NCBI GenBank assembly: GCA_002685655.1
Contig: NYXM01000112.1
Coordinates: 1-31,699 of the forward strand
Length of the DNA: 31,699 bases
From: Planctomycetaceae bacterium
GTDB lineage: Bacteria > Planctomycetota > Planctomycetia > Pirellulales > Pirellulaceae
Direction of reading: 5' to 3'
The notes beneath the pieces were generated by a model that did not search any database, was not told where the DNA came from, and saw only the letters and a list, made by a program, of their open reading frames with translations. Shown here in pieces: positions 1-9,084 of the stretch. The stretch's first letter is position 1, and each line of letters begins with the position of its first letter. The translations under genes were made by a program, and so were the position numbers.

Positions 1-1
1 G

Positions 2-955
2 GCACCCGCACAAAACCAAGTTCGCCACACGCATCCGCGCAGCGTGATCACGGTGATTCGTTCCTACGACCTGGGCGAGACATGGGACATCGAGAACGCT
101 GGTCAACTCGCCGCGGGCGGTGGCCAGGAGTTTGCACCGATCTACCTCGGCGACGGAGTCGTCGGCGGACTACTAGCCATGCACGAAGTTGTTCCCGTTA
201 AAGAAAGTAAGCGAACCGGCGTTCCCCACATCCACAAACACGAATACCCGTTCCGCAATGTTGGCGGATTCTGGTGCTGGAGCGACAACTCCGGTCTCAC
301 TTGGCCACTGCAGCAGCACGTCTTGTTCGCGCCGAGATTACAGACTTGCTCGACCGCCATTAAACTCGGCGCGGGGACATTACTGGCTCCCTGCTACGGC
401 AGTCACGAACGAGAGATAACGGGCGTCTCGTCCAACGTTTTGTATCGATCCGATGACAATGGCCAGACGTGGTCAACGCCCACAGTGATGGCCAAGGGAA
501 CGAAAACCACGCGCGACTACTACGAGCCGGTCGTCGTTGAACTGAAGGACGGGCATCTACTGGCGATGCACCGGGTAGGCCGCTGCCAGGACGGCAGGAA
601 CGGTTTGTTATGGCAAAACGAATCGCGCGACGGCGGGAAGACGTGGACTGAACCCGTTGAAACAAACATCACTTCGGGAGCCTGTCCACGCCTGCTGAAA
701 TTGACTGATGGCCGCATTCTGTTGACTTGCGGTCGGCGATTCAATCCATACGGACTGTACGCGAGGTTGAGCACAGATGAAGGAAAGAATTGGAGCAAAA
801 CGTCGTGGCTGCTGCGAGCCGCACCCAACAGCAACCAGGGATACAGTTCATCGGTTGAGATAAACCCAGGCCAAGTCTTCACGGTCTGTTATGAACAGAA
901 CAAGGATGGCGTGACCGGCATCACGGGCACGTTTTGGAGTGTACCGTCTAGTTGA
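2..955 (+). CDS. Sialidase/BNR-repeat exo-glycosidase-like protein (5' end outside window)
   Basis: The frame is open to the left edge, so the start and any signal peptide are missing. A GTG at 44 would cut into a typical propeller strand (RSYDLGETWD) and is probably internal. Asp-box/BNR motifs recur: SYDLGETWD, SDNSGLTWP, SDDNGQTWS, SRDGGKTWT and STDEGKNWS. These mark a six-bladed sialidase-type propeller, a family that usually removes terminal sugars such as sialic acid from glycans outside the cell. Substrate cannot be read from sequence and many planctomycete members are of unknown specificity. The stop codon overlaps the 3' end of the convergent minus-strand gene by 8 bp (948-955). That neighbour also carries a sialidase domain, so this looks like one glycan-degradation locus. 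Confidence 0.85.
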   Translation, partial: APAQNQVRHTHPRSVITVIRSYDLGETWDIENAGQLAAGGGQEFAPIYLGDGVVGGLLAMHEVVPVKESKRTGVPHIHKHEYPFRNVGGFWCWSDNSGLTWPLQQHVLFAPRLQTCSTAIKLGAGTLLAPCYGSHEREITGVSSNVLYRSDDNGQTWSTPTVMAKGTKTTRDYYEPVVVELKDGHLLAMHRVGRCQDGRNGLLWQNESRDGGKTWTEPVETNITSGACPRLLKLTDGRILLTCGRRFNPYGLYARLSTDEGKNWSKTSWLLRAAPNSNQGYSSSVEINPGQVFTVCYEQNKDGVTGITGTFWSVPSS

Positions 956-3404
956 CCGATCCTACTCCTTCGGATCGAAAACCCTTCGGATCGACAACAT
1001 TGCGCAGATCGGAGTCGAAGGCGGCGTCTCGGATTGTACTTTCGGCGTTGACCGGTTTCGTGTTGAGCCGCCACTCGATCAATCCGACATCACGCGGAGC
1101 CTGGGGACTGTCTTTACCAGCCTTGATGCGGTATCCAGTTCCAAAGGCCGTCAGGATCGCACCGTCGCGCATCAGTGTGGACGACGTTGCCTGGCTGCTG
1201 GGCCACCAGTAGGTCTCGCCCTTCCGTTTACCGGACCAGACATGCAGTAGATACCGGTGATCGAGGTCCCATGTAGCGCCGTGGTCGTGGCTGACCACCG
1301 CCTCGATGCCGAATTGCGGAAAGCCGTCTTGGTCGTCGACATATCCCAGTCGCACGACGTAGGTCATGACGATGTCCTCGTTGGGCATCAAGACCAACGA
1401 CGGGTGATGGCGACCGTAGTCGTAGAGTTTCGTGACGGCAGACCACGTGCGGCCGTCATCCTTGGAGATGGAGATTCCCAGCCCTTCGTAATGGTCCAAC
1501 GTCTTGCCCTTCAGCCGTCGCGGAACGTCGGTCCGGCAGGCTGCCAGCAAATCGCCATTGCCGGCACGAAACAAGTGAGCCTCATTAATGCCCTGCCATT
1601 GCGGAACCTTGATTGATTTGCTCCACGTTTTCCCATCATCGACGCTGAAACGAATGTAGGCCTGCGAGCTGGTCCCTGATTGCGCGTAGCCCGTCTCCGC
1701 AAGTTGCGTGATCCTGCCAGTCCTGGGATCACGATCAACTAGTGGCGGATCCCAGATCGACCAGGGCGTTTCGTCTGACGTCGGTGCAATCGCCACGGGC
1801 TCACCCCAGGTTTGGCCATCGTCCAAGCTGAACCACCGCGCGGGGTGTCCAGCTCCGACGCTGCTTGTCTCGTAGAACATCAACTTCCCTTTGCCGTGAT
1901 AAGCCAGGCCTGTTCCCATACTGATCGACGGTTTGCCATCGTCGCCCGCGCGCACAGGACGAGGATCCGTCCACGTCGCTCCGCGGTCGTCGCTGGTCAG
2001 CACGAAGGCGCGATGCGGATAGTCACAACCAACCAACATCAGCAGCCGGTCCTTCTCCGGCATGTTGACCATGTAGGGAACGGCGACCACTCGATTCCAA
2101 CTCTCGGTAACGATCTGAAATCTCGCGGGCAACCGAACGCTATTTGCCTTACCAGTCAATTGCCGGACTTCGTGCGGCTGCCAGCCGTTCGCTCGCGAGG
2201 GAGCCGTCTCGTCGCTCTCTTTCTTGACGCCCAGGTCGCGCAGCACTTCGAACGGCGGTTCATAGGCCGACTTGCCGCCTTCACGCGATGTGAAGAAGTT
2301 GAACAGGTAAACGCCATCGGCTCCAGCTTTGATGAGCTGAGTTGCCGCGTGGCGATACTCGTCGGCGGTCAGATTTTTCGCCCCGCCGCCTTTCGTGCAT
2401 TCGATGCCGCCGTAGACCGGCACGGTTGTGATGGCCTGCTTCCACTTGTCAATTGGCAGATCGCCGCGTTCGTATAGGAATTCGGAAACCGCGACGAAAT
2501 CGACCCAACCGTGTTTGACCCACGCGGGCACGTCACAGCCGATTTTTCTTGCGGATTCGGGCGTGGGTGGAGTGCTACCGAAATTCGACGGCGGGCGCAC
2601 GGAGAGCACCAACCGCCGACCGCGCTTGCGACCGACCTCGTCAAGCATTTTGCGCACCCGCTCGACCAGCGAATTCATCTTTGCGACACGTTCGTCCGTC
2701 GACCCGTCTTTGAAGAATCTCGGGAAGCGATTGAAGTCGAGCTCAATGCCATCGCAGTCATAGCGCCCGACGGCTTCTTCGATCAGCCGGAACGTGTAGT
2801 CGCGGCCCTCGGCGCGTGCGAAGTCCATCGCCCCGCTGCCCTGATACTGTTTTGTGCCCAGCCGCCAATCCGGATGGTCGGCCAGAAACTGCGTCCGCAA
2901 GAAGTCAACGCCATGATCGTCGTTCATGCGATACGTCAGCAGTGCTTCGCGGCCGCGCCGCTTTGTTTCGGCCAGCATGATCGCGTACGGATCGACGTCC
3001 GCATCGAAGAAAGCTTGCAAGTTGGCGAACCGCTGCTTTTCCGATGCGGGCCATTTCGCTCGTTCTTCCGGAGTGGAATGAGTGCCACGCATCGTGCCGA
3101 CTTTCGTCGGATAGTACATGACTTGCGCGTTGATGCAGACCAGCACTGTATCGACGCGGCTCCCTTCATAAGCCACCTCTTCAATCAACTGCTTCACGTC
3201 GTCAACGTTGACCGGCACCGGTCCCTTGCTGCCGGCCTTTGTCGACAGGCACGAATCGCCGTCGAAGTTGTAAAGCACACGTCGGGATCGCGTGGATTGT
3301 TTGACCGGCTCTGACTCGTCTTGAGCTGACGCACACGGCATGACCGTGCTGACGATAAATGTCCAAAAAACCAGAGAAGGGAATCGGCGAGTGAAAAAAG
3401 ACAT
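948..3404 (-). CDS. Secreted fusion: glycosyl-hydrolase-like TIM barrel plus C-terminal sialidase/BNR domain
   Basis: 818 aa with a signal peptide ending near ASA-Q28. Residues about 40-390 read as a glycosyl-hydrolase-like TIM barrel (GHL10 / family-10-like type): MNDDHG near 160, and CDGIELDFNRFP near 217-228, where E221 and D223 are candidate acidic catalytic residues. Residues about 430-800 carry Asp boxes (SDDRGATWT, SLDDGQTWG, SVDDGKTWS, SKDDGRTWS, SHDHGATWD), so a sialidase-like propeller follows the barrel in one chain. The ATG at 3404 has GGAG about 11 bases upstream. It lies 49 bp after the NHL-propeller gene on the same strand, probably as its operon partner. The stop overlaps the convergent sialidase. 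Secretion and a glycan substrate are inferred; the exact linkage is unknown. Confidence 0.8.
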   Translation of the reverse strand: MSFFTRRFPSLVFWTFIVSTVMPCASAQDESEPVKQSTRSRRVLYNFDGDSCLSTKAGSKGPVPVNVDDVKQLIEEVAYEGSRVDTVLVCINAQVMYYPTKVGTMRGTHSTPEERAKWPASEKQRFANLQAFFDADVDPYAIMLAETKRRGREALLTYRMNDDHGVDFLRTQFLADHPDWRLGTKQYQGSGAMDFARAEGRDYTFRLIEEAVGRYDCDGIELDFNRFPRFFKDGSTDERVAKMNSLVERVRKMLDEVGRKRGRRLVLSVRPPSNFGSTPPTPESARKIGCDVPAWVKHGWVDFVAVSEFLYERGDLPIDKWKQAITTVPVYGGIECTKGGGAKNLTADEYRHAATQLIKAGADGVYLFNFFTSREGGKSAYEPPFEVLRDLGVKKESDETAPSRANGWQPHEVRQLTGKANSVRLPARFQIVTESWNRVVAVPYMVNMPEKDRLLMLVGCDYPHRAFVLTSDDRGATWTDPRPVRAGDDGKPSISMGTGLAYHGKGKLMFYETSSVGAGHPARWFSLDDGQTWGEPVAIAPTSDETPWSIWDPPLVDRDPRTGRITQLAETGYAQSGTSSQAYIRFSVDDGKTWSKSIKVPQWQGINEAHLFRAGNGDLLAACRTDVPRRLKGKTLDHYEGLGISISKDDGRTWSAVTKLYDYGRHHPSLVLMPNEDIVMTYVVRLGYVDDQDGFPQFGIEAVVSHDHGATWDLDHRYLLHVWSGKRKGETYWWPSSQATSSTLMRDGAILTAFGTGYRIKAGKDSPQAPRDVGLIEWRLNTKPVNAESTIRDAAFDSDLRNVVDPKGFRSEGVGSVN

Positions 3405-3453
3405 GGGATGTCGTCTCCGATCTGAACATTCTCTGTTTGCGCAGCCGTTTGGT

Positions 3454-4431
3454 CTATTCGGATGTCGTCAGTAGGTACACTTTGTCAAAAGTACCCGGAT
3501 CTTCGTGGTTGAAAACTGCAATGTACAGTGCATTTTTACGTGGCGTGAGGTAGTACGGTACGACCTTGCTGGGAAGAAACGAACTCAGATCATCCCAGGT
3601 TCCTTCTTTCAAGTCCTGCCAAGTCTTGAAGCGAATGAACTTGTTCTCGTCGTAGTCATTCTTTCCCGCATAGGTGGGGCAGAAGTAAGATGTGGCGTAC
3701 CAGTGGCCTTGGAAAAAGTCCACGTCGTTTAGCACCAGCCCGGTCGACTTCCAACTGCCAGCCACTGCATCTCTCTTTTTCTCGAAGCTGTTGTGGATTT
3801 TGTACTTCTGTGTGCCGTAGTCGACGACTTCGACCACAGCCCCAACACTTGACCCAATGACGTAGAGCCTGCCGCCCACGATCGTCAGCGCGCGTGAATA
3901 GCCCAGGTGCTGGGACAGATCCAGCGCGTCTGCTGTCTTGCCCGCGGTTTTGAACCGAAACACTTGGCCACTGTCTGGATTGAGCGAGTACAGCCAGCCG
4001 GTGGATTGATCGAACACGATGTCGTGCGGGCGCTTGAGCTTGGTATCCGCCAACGAGGTCAGACTGGTTTTTACGTGGGAACTCGCTGGGTCACGAAAAG
4101 TGATAAGCCGATGGTTCCCCGTGTCCGCCGCATAGAAGAGCCGATCGTGCGGGTTGAAAACGACCGAATGTGCGTCGTTCAATCCTTTGATGGCCGACTC
4201 GCGAAACGGTGCCTGTGAATCGGTGCGATAGAACAGCCGGCCGCCCGCGGTCACAATCTCGGTCTTGCCGCTAAAGGCGATGTGCGTGCATCCCGGGAAC
4301 GAATCTCTCTTCGGCGCATACTTCGTGACCTGAATGTGGTTCGACAAGCCCTTGCCTTCGGCGCCTGCAACGACTGCATTGACAAGCCAAACCAAATTCA
4401 GAATGGCGAAGAACATTCCGGTCACCTTCAT
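3454..4431 (-). CDS. Secreted NHL/SMP-30-like beta-propeller protein
   Basis: 325 aa with an N-terminal hydrophobic signal segment (about residues 4-23). The body has propeller-like repeats: NDAHSVVFNPHDRLFYAADT followed by N-H-R-L, then RPHDIVFDQSTGWLYSLNPDSG, then SRALTIVGGRLYVIG. These resemble NHL or SMP-30/gluconolactonase-type blades. No lactonase metal site is obvious, so a binding or scaffold role is as likely as catalysis. The ATG at 4431 is preceded by a GGAGGAG-type ribosome site. It is the first gene of a two-gene minus-strand unit with the glycosyl-hydrolase/sialidase fusion 49 bp downstream, and is transcribed divergently from the propeller gene at 4692. Confidence 0.7.
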   Translation of the reverse strand: MKVTGMFFAILNLVWLVNAVVAGAEGKGLSNHIQVTKYAPKRDSFPGCTHIAFSGKTEIVTAGGRLFYRTDSQAPFRESAIKGLNDAHSVVFNPHDRLFYAADTGNHRLITFRDPASSHVKTSLTSLADTKLKRPHDIVFDQSTGWLYSLNPDSGQVFRFKTAGKTADALDLSQHLGYSRALTIVGGRLYVIGSSVGAVVEVVDYGTQKYKIHNSFEKKRDAVAGSWKSTGLVLNDVDFFQGHWYATSYFCPTYAGKNDYDENKFIRFKTWQDLKEGTWDDLSSFLPSKVVPYYLTPRKNALYIAVFNHEDPGTFDKVYLLTTSE

Positions 4432-4619
4432 CCGATCCTACTCCTCCGCGCGCCGTCCGCTGGTAAGATCGCGTGCCGTTGCCTGGCGATGCGAACACGA
4501 CTTCGCTTCCAGTTGGGGTGAGTCCTTTGCGCTTTCGGCGAATTGTAACACGATCGCCGGCGCTTCGCTCTTACTTGGAATGGCTGTCCTCTCGAAGTAT
4601 GCCCGGCTTTTCGGATGGG

Positions 4620-4625
4620 TATACT
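4620..4625 (+). promoter_or_regulatory. Candidate -10 element (TATACT) before the 4692 propeller gene
   Basis: The string GGGTATACT lies about 67 bp before the ATG at 4692. The same core GGTATACT occurs before the metallophosphoesterase at 17603, and GGTATAAT occurs before dnaA. No convincing -35 was found. The rest of the 4432-4691 divergent spacer shows nothing else recognisable. Confidence 0.3.
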
Positions 4626-4691
4626 ACGGAAGTTTGTGCTAAAGGACGCGAATCTTCACTCGTTTCAATTCAAAGACTCCGGCCAGCCATC

Positions 4692-6209
4692 ATGCCTCGC
4701 ATTCGCTTCGCCGCTAACATCTTGCCCCAGTGTCACTTCTTCTTGCTCCTGCTGTTGGCACTGTTCACAGGTCCGCAATTCGGGCTGGGCCAGGACAATC
4801 GGCTCGTTAAATTCGAATCGGGCAGACGCCAACTATTCCTGGATGATTATGCGATCAGCAGTGTGAAGAACCTTGCCAGAACGCTGCATCAACCAGAGAA
4901 AAGAGGAGCCGTTATTACTCCGCAGCGGCCCTGGGAAAAGTACCTAGTGCAGACGCGCAGCGTGCCAGCCTGGGACGAGGAACGAAACGTTTTCCAATTG
5001 TGGGTCAACGCGATTGATCGTGAACCGGATTTCATGGCCGGGCCCACATACTTTGAAAGTAAAGATGGCATCCACTGGACGAGGCCGATCCTGCGGCAAT
5101 TCGAGTATGGTGGTTCGCGGGAAAACAACATCCTCGCTTTCGATCCAAAGCTGAAATGGCCTGCGCGGGCAATTACGAACGTGATTCGCGATCCGCATGA
5201 CCCGGATCCTGCACGACGTTACAAGGGTTTCCTGGGTAAAGGCCGCGACCGACGGCCAATCGTGAGTCCCGACGGGATCCACTGGGAAAAACTGAACGTG
5301 CCCGTGCTCCGATCCAGCGACGAGTCGAACCTCAGCTATGACCCTCTCGCGCGCATTTTTGTCGCGACACTGAAACACGGTGGAAGATTCGGCCGCGCAC
5401 ACGCGATTTCAACGAGTCGCGACTTCGAACATTGGACGAAGCCCAAGCTGCTGTACCAAGCCGACGTCGAGGACCAAAAGCGAGGCAAGGCGAGGATTCT
5501 CGCTCGTCTGGCCGACCCCAAACTGCAGGATCCCGTCTACAACAATCCCAGCTACTACAAGGTCGACATCTACAACGTGGGCCTGTTTCGCTACGAGGAC
5601 CTGTACATCATCTTGCCGGCGATGTTCCACATCACGGGCCCTCGCCCGAACGGCAACGTGGACGGGTTCAAACACATTCAACTGGCCTGTAGCCGCGACT
5701 TGGATTCATGGACACGGCTCGGTGATCGCCAGCCCTTCATCGACACGTCGCCGGTGGGCGATGCCTGGGACACGATGGTCATGCTTCCGCCCAGCGCGCC
5801 GTTGGTGCGTGGCGACGAGCTGTGGTTTTACTATTCGGCAGGCAAATATCGCGGCACACCGCCAAGCCCCCCGCCGCACCGGGGTGCTGTCTGCCTTGCT
5901 GTCCTCAGACGGGATGGGTTTATGTCCCTTGATGCCGGCGACAAGCAAGGTACGCTCACGACGAAACCATTTGTGACTCGCGCTTCGGCGCTGCACGTGA
6001 ATATCGACGCGGCTGGTGGGGCCGGCGTTGTGGAAGTGCTTGACCGGGAAGGGAGCGTCCTAGCCGTGTCGAAGCCGATGTCAAAAGATGAGCCACGGCG
6101 GCGCATCGCTTGGGCGAAAGGCGACTTGGCGGACGTTGCCGGGCAAACGATCAGGCTTCGCTTCCATCTCCGCAACGCGCGGTTATTTTCCTTCTGGCTG
6201 GATGGGTAG
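4692..6209 (+). CDS. Secreted five-bladed beta-propeller, glycosyl hydrolase (GH32/43-like) protein
   Basis: 505 aa. The frame is open further upstream, but the ATG at 4692 places a basic MPRIR and a strong hydrophobic signal (FFLLLLLALF) at the N terminus, cleaved near GLGQ. After the signal comes QLFLDDYAI, the hallmark start of a planctomycete family related to GH32/GH43-type propellers. Blade-like motifs follow: ESKDGIHWTRP, SPDGIHWEK, STSRDFEHWTKP and CSRDLDSWTRLG. The C-terminal 90 residues form a beta-sandwich-like module. A paralog with the same architecture is at 19972-21480. Probable extracellular glycan hydrolase or binding protein; catalytic residues and substrate were not assigned. 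It is divergent from the NHL-propeller gene. Confidence 0.7.
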   Translation: MPRIRFAANILPQCHFFLLLLLALFTGPQFGLGQDNRLVKFESGRRQLFLDDYAISSVKNLARTLHQPEKRGAVITPQRPWEKYLVQTRSVPAWDEERNVFQLWVNAIDREPDFMAGPTYFESKDGIHWTRPILRQFEYGGSRENNILAFDPKLKWPARAITNVIRDPHDPDPARRYKGFLGKGRDRRPIVSPDGIHWEKLNVPVLRSSDESNLSYDPLARIFVATLKHGGRFGRAHAISTSRDFEHWTKPKLLYQADVEDQKRGKARILARLADPKLQDPVYNNPSYYKVDIYNVGLFRYEDLYIILPAMFHITGPRPNGNVDGFKHIQLACSRDLDSWTRLGDRQPFIDTSPVGDAWDTMVMLPPSAPLVRGDELWFYYSAGKYRGTPPSPPPHRGAVCLAVLRRDGFMSLDAGDKQGTLTTKPFVTRASALHVNIDAAGGAGVVEVLDREGSVLAVSKPMSKDEPRRRIAWAKGDLADVAGQTIRLRFHLRNARLFSFWLDG

Positions 6210-6373
6210 CCGTTCACAGTTTAAAGAGGAGTAGGCTTGGGGCGGGTTGGTTTTGAAGTTGGCCGGTAATGGGAGCGTGAAGGACTTGGTGTCGAAGCGA
6301 CGGAGATTGCTGGCTCGCGATGTCGCCTTCGGCTTGCCGTTAAACGAAAGAGAGCGAATCCTTGAGCGGACAA

Positions 6374-6394
6374 AGAGCGAGTCAATACCGCTCT
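6374..6394 (-). terminator. Possible weak hairpin at the end of the ten-gene operon
   Basis: AGAGCG (6374-6379) pairs with CGCTCT (6389-6394) across a 9-base loop that includes the M14-like gene stop codon. On the minus strand it is followed only by TTTGTCC, so it is a poor intrinsic terminator. The convergent spacer 6210-6381 shows nothing else. Confidence 0.25.
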
Positions 6395-7548
6395 GAAAAG
6401 ACTTTCACCGCGGTCTGCACAACCGTCTTGTGCATTGCCAAACGCTCTTTGAAGTTCTGCCGCATACCGGTTTCGATGGTGAAGCCAGGGCCGTAGTGAC
6501 GGGCGGCGAAGTCGATCAGATTCAATCCTTCGCCGCGCTGCGAGGCATCCAGCCAAAACACGCCCGGTTCGAGCCTCTCGAAAAACGAACCCGGACTGTA
6601 ACTCTCGTCTGGGAACGAGGCTCTAAGGGCTGCCACGGCCCGAGCGGCTTCGCTTGCCATGCGGCGTTCCCAAATCTCATCCTCGTCTGTTCGTTGTCTC
6701 CTGGCCGACATCCAGAAATCGTCACCGCCATATTCGTGCAGATCGAATACCAAGCGAGGCTGGACTTCCGCCATCAAGTTTCGCGTGCAGCGGACTTCGA
6801 TCGGCGCCCACTTGGTGTCATGAAAACGATTCAGATGCAGTACTTCACCGTCGGGCGTGACGATCTGTGTGTAAGCCCGCTCCAGCGGCGCGGCGCCGGG
6901 CGAGTCCGTGCGGCTGGAAGGGAAGTACATGCGGCGGCCCTTGAGTGGCTCCAGAAAGGCCGTTCCCTTATCGAATTTGCGGTAGAAGCTGGTACTGGCA
7001 TAGCCATATTCGCCGATCAGCACTAGCAGTCGGCCATCGACGTCGTACAGTACTTCGCCTTTGCTACGCAGCAACGGCTCAACCTCTTCGATACTCGATA
7101 TCGACGCTTCGTCGCCCAGCCCAAAGCTCAGCACATGGTGGAATCCCTGCAATCCCATTGGATCGCGACAGGGGATTACATAGACCTCATGCTCCGTCTC
7201 CAACTCGTCCAACAACTCGACAGCTGCCACGACGCCAGCGTGTTCCGTCGAATGGCTACCCGCGCCAATAAAGATGGCAGGCTTCTTCTTCCCGCCCACC
7301 TTGACGGCCACCATTGGCGAGCCATCCGGGCAGTGTCCCAGTACTCGCAGTTTGTGGCCGCGCTGCCGGATGTGGGCCAACAAGTCGGTGTAGCAATGAA
7401 ATCCGATCGACGACTCGCCGCCTGTCGACTCTGGGGACGCGTTGGCTGGCGGCAGTGCCGTCGTCGTGGCCGCTGCCAGCGTGGCTCCACCAAGTGCGAG
7501 CAAGTGTCGGCGATTCAAACGGCCAACCGTGCAAGGCGACTCGGACAT
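6382..7548 (-). CDS. M14-like zinc carboxypeptidase/deacylase, Tat-exported
   Basis: 388 aa. The N terminus is Tat-like (NRRHLLALGG followed by an Ala-rich stretch ending ANA). Zinc-site features of the M14/succinylglutamate-desuccinylase-like fold are visible: H99-S-T-E102 in GAGSHSTEHAG, H271 in FDLHEYGG as third ligand, and E359 in FTIETGM as candidate general base. The family cleaves C-terminal residues or acyl-amino bonds; the substrate here is unknown. The ATG at 7548 has a clear GGAGGAAG site six bases upstream. It is the last of ten co-directional genes, 69 bp after the DUF1501 gene. That is the largest gap in the run, so a separate internal promoter is possible. Confidence 0.75.
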   Translation of the reverse strand: MSESPCTVGRLNRRHLLALGGATLAAATTTALPPANASPESTGGESSIGFHCYTDLLAHIRQRGHKLRVLGHCPDGSPMVAVKVGGKKKPAIFIGAGSHSTEHAGVVAAVELLDELETEHEVYVIPCRDPMGLQGFHHVLSFGLGDEASISSIEEVEPLLRSKGEVLYDVDGRLLVLIGEYGYASTSFYRKFDKGTAFLEPLKGRRMYFPSSRTDSPGAAPLERAYTQIVTPDGEVLHLNRFHDTKWAPIEVRCTRNLMAEVQPRLVFDLHEYGGDDFWMSARRQRTDEDEIWERRMASEAARAVAALRASFPDESYSPGSFFERLEPGVFWLDASQRGEGLNLIDFAARHYGPGFTIETGMRQNFKERLAMHKTVVQTAVKVFSERY

Positions 7549-7617
7549 GCTGCTTCCTCCGATACGTTTGTGGTAGCTGCACTCTCCAGAGTGCGGAAGA
7601 TCCGCGTTCTGGTGAAC

Positions 7618-9039
7618 TTAGAACAAGCCGGCGATCGCGCGGCCACTGTCGGTGAAGTCGATCGGACGCCCGTCTGGTCTTCGCAGCCGAGCTGCCGTGT
7701 TGATGCCAAGTTTGCGATAGATCGTCTCGGCATAGTCGGCCGGCGTGTAGCGAGACTCGACGACTTCGCCTCCGTCCCGGTTGGTTTCCCCGATCACTTG
7801 GCCGCCGGGAACGCCAGCACCGGCAAAGGCGATCGACATGGCTCGCCCCCAGTGGTCGCGGCCGCCCCACTTATTGATTCGCGGCGTGCGTCCCATCTCG
7901 GTGACAAAACAGACCAGCGTTTCGTCCAACAGCCCGCGAGCATCCATGTCTTCGACCAACGCACTCAACGAACGGTCAAGACTGGGCATCATGATCGGAT
8001 GTGGCAGACCATAACGCTCCTGATTCCGCATCGCCTGCGGCCCCCCGCAGGGTCCGTTTTGATAAATGCCTTCGTGATGATCCCAATTGAGGAACACACC
8101 TTTCGGCTGTCCGTAGCCGGGACGTTCGACGTGTTCGGGTGGCTGAATGACGGTCACGGTTACGAACCGCACACCCGCCTCGATCAACTTGCGACCCAGC
8201 AGGTAGCAGCAACCGCGGTGATCACGCCCATAGCGGTCGCGGATCTTGTCGGGTTCGCGGGAGAAGTCGAAGGCCTTATGCACGCGGGGACTAGTCAGCA
8301 AATCGAAGGCATTCTCGTAGTAACTCTCGAGCGCTTGAGCAGCATCGAGTCTACCCAACGCGGCCCCGTTCAAGCCGTCGCGGAGCTGTTGTCGGATCTC
8401 CAGACGCTGACCGTTCGTACCGGGCTGCGGAGCGAGCGACGCCACCTTCCATGTTGGATCAGCGAGATTCTCCCCCAGGTTCTTCGTGCCAAGCTTCCAG
8501 GGAGCACGGCTGGCCGGCAAGAACCCAGTACTGGTAACGTGGTTGGGCATGTTGATGCCGGGGCAAAAGATGTACCCCGGCAACTCGCGGCACTCACTAC
8601 CCAATGTGTGCACCGCGACCGAGCCAATGTCTGGAAAGTCGAAGGGCGCATCGAACGGATAGCCTTTGAAGAATTCCTTGCAAGCATTGGGGTGACTTGG
8701 AGCCTCGGCGGTCGTCATCGAGCGAACCACCCCCAGCTTGTCCGCCTGCCGCGCGAGCAGCGGCATCAGGGACGAGAAATGCACGCCGGGAACATTCGTC
8801 GCAATCGGTTTATAAGGTGTGCAATGATCGGCTGGGGCATTCGGTTTCGGATCCCAGGTATCCATCTGGCTGATGCCGCCTTCTTCATAAACGACCAGCA
8901 CCTGCTTGGCTTGCGCTTGTGCCGATGTCGTACCCGCTGTCGACTCAAGAGCCAGCAACTGGGGCAAACTATGACCCATGACGCCCGCGCTAACGGCTTG
9001 AAACAAACGGCGTCGACTGATTGGCACTGAGCTGGTCAT
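7618..9039 (-). CDS. DUF1501 family protein, Tat-exported
   Basis: 473 aa from the ATG at 9039, chosen because it puts the Tat motif SRRRLFQ near the N terminus and has GGGGA just upstream; a TTG at 9075 and an ATG at 9048 are also in frame. Typical DUF1501 features are VVYEEGGISQMDTWDPKP, the segment around SHPNACKEFF, VTEMGRTPRIN, GRDHWG and a C-terminal RPDGRPIDFTDSGRAI. The fold is related to alkaline-phosphatase/sulfatase-like proteins, and planctomycetes often pair DUF1501 genes with DUF1549/DUF1553 cytochrome genes. No such partner is present here. Instead it sits 45 bp after a YHYH gene. The biochemical role of DUF1501 is not established. Confidence 0.85.
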   Translation of the reverse strand: MTSSVPISRRRLFQAVSAGVMGHSLPQLLALESTAGTTSAQAQAKQVLVVYEEGGISQMDTWDPKPNAPADHCTPYKPIATNVPGVHFSSLMPLLARQADKLGVVRSMTTAEAPSHPNACKEFFKGYPFDAPFDFPDIGSVAVHTLGSECRELPGYIFCPGINMPNHVTSTGFLPASRAPWKLGTKNLGENLADPTWKVASLAPQPGTNGQRLEIRQQLRDGLNGAALGRLDAAQALESYYENAFDLLTSPRVHKAFDFSREPDKIRDRYGRDHRGCCYLLGRKLIEAGVRFVTVTVIQPPEHVERPGYGQPKGVFLNWDHHEGIYQNGPCGGPQAMRNQERYGLPHPIMMPSLDRSLSALVEDMDARGLLDETLVCFVTEMGRTPRINKWGGRDHWGRAMSIAFAGAGVPGGQVIGETNRDGGEVVESRYTPADYAETIYRKLGINTAARLRRPDGRPIDFTDSGRAIAGLF

Positions 9040-9084
9040 TCCCCACATTCTGGCGCATCGAATACTGAACCGCAATTGCGCCAG

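Noticed and set aside
2511..3314. A 267-codon plus-strand open frame opposite the glycosyl-hydrolase/sialidase fusion
   Set aside because: The minus-strand gene has a signal peptide and clear motifs; the antisense reading shows none.
958..4446. Repeated 12-mer GATCCTACTCCT near 958-969 and 4434-4445
   Set aside because: Two copies only, one inside a coding end and the other overlapping a purine-rich ribosome site; probably coincidence.
7135..9030. A 631-codon open frame on the plus strand opposite the M14-like and DUF1501 genes
   Set aside because: It is antisense to two well-recognised proteins, has no domain-like motifs or ribosome site, and follows from the codon bias of the GC-rich minus-strand genes.
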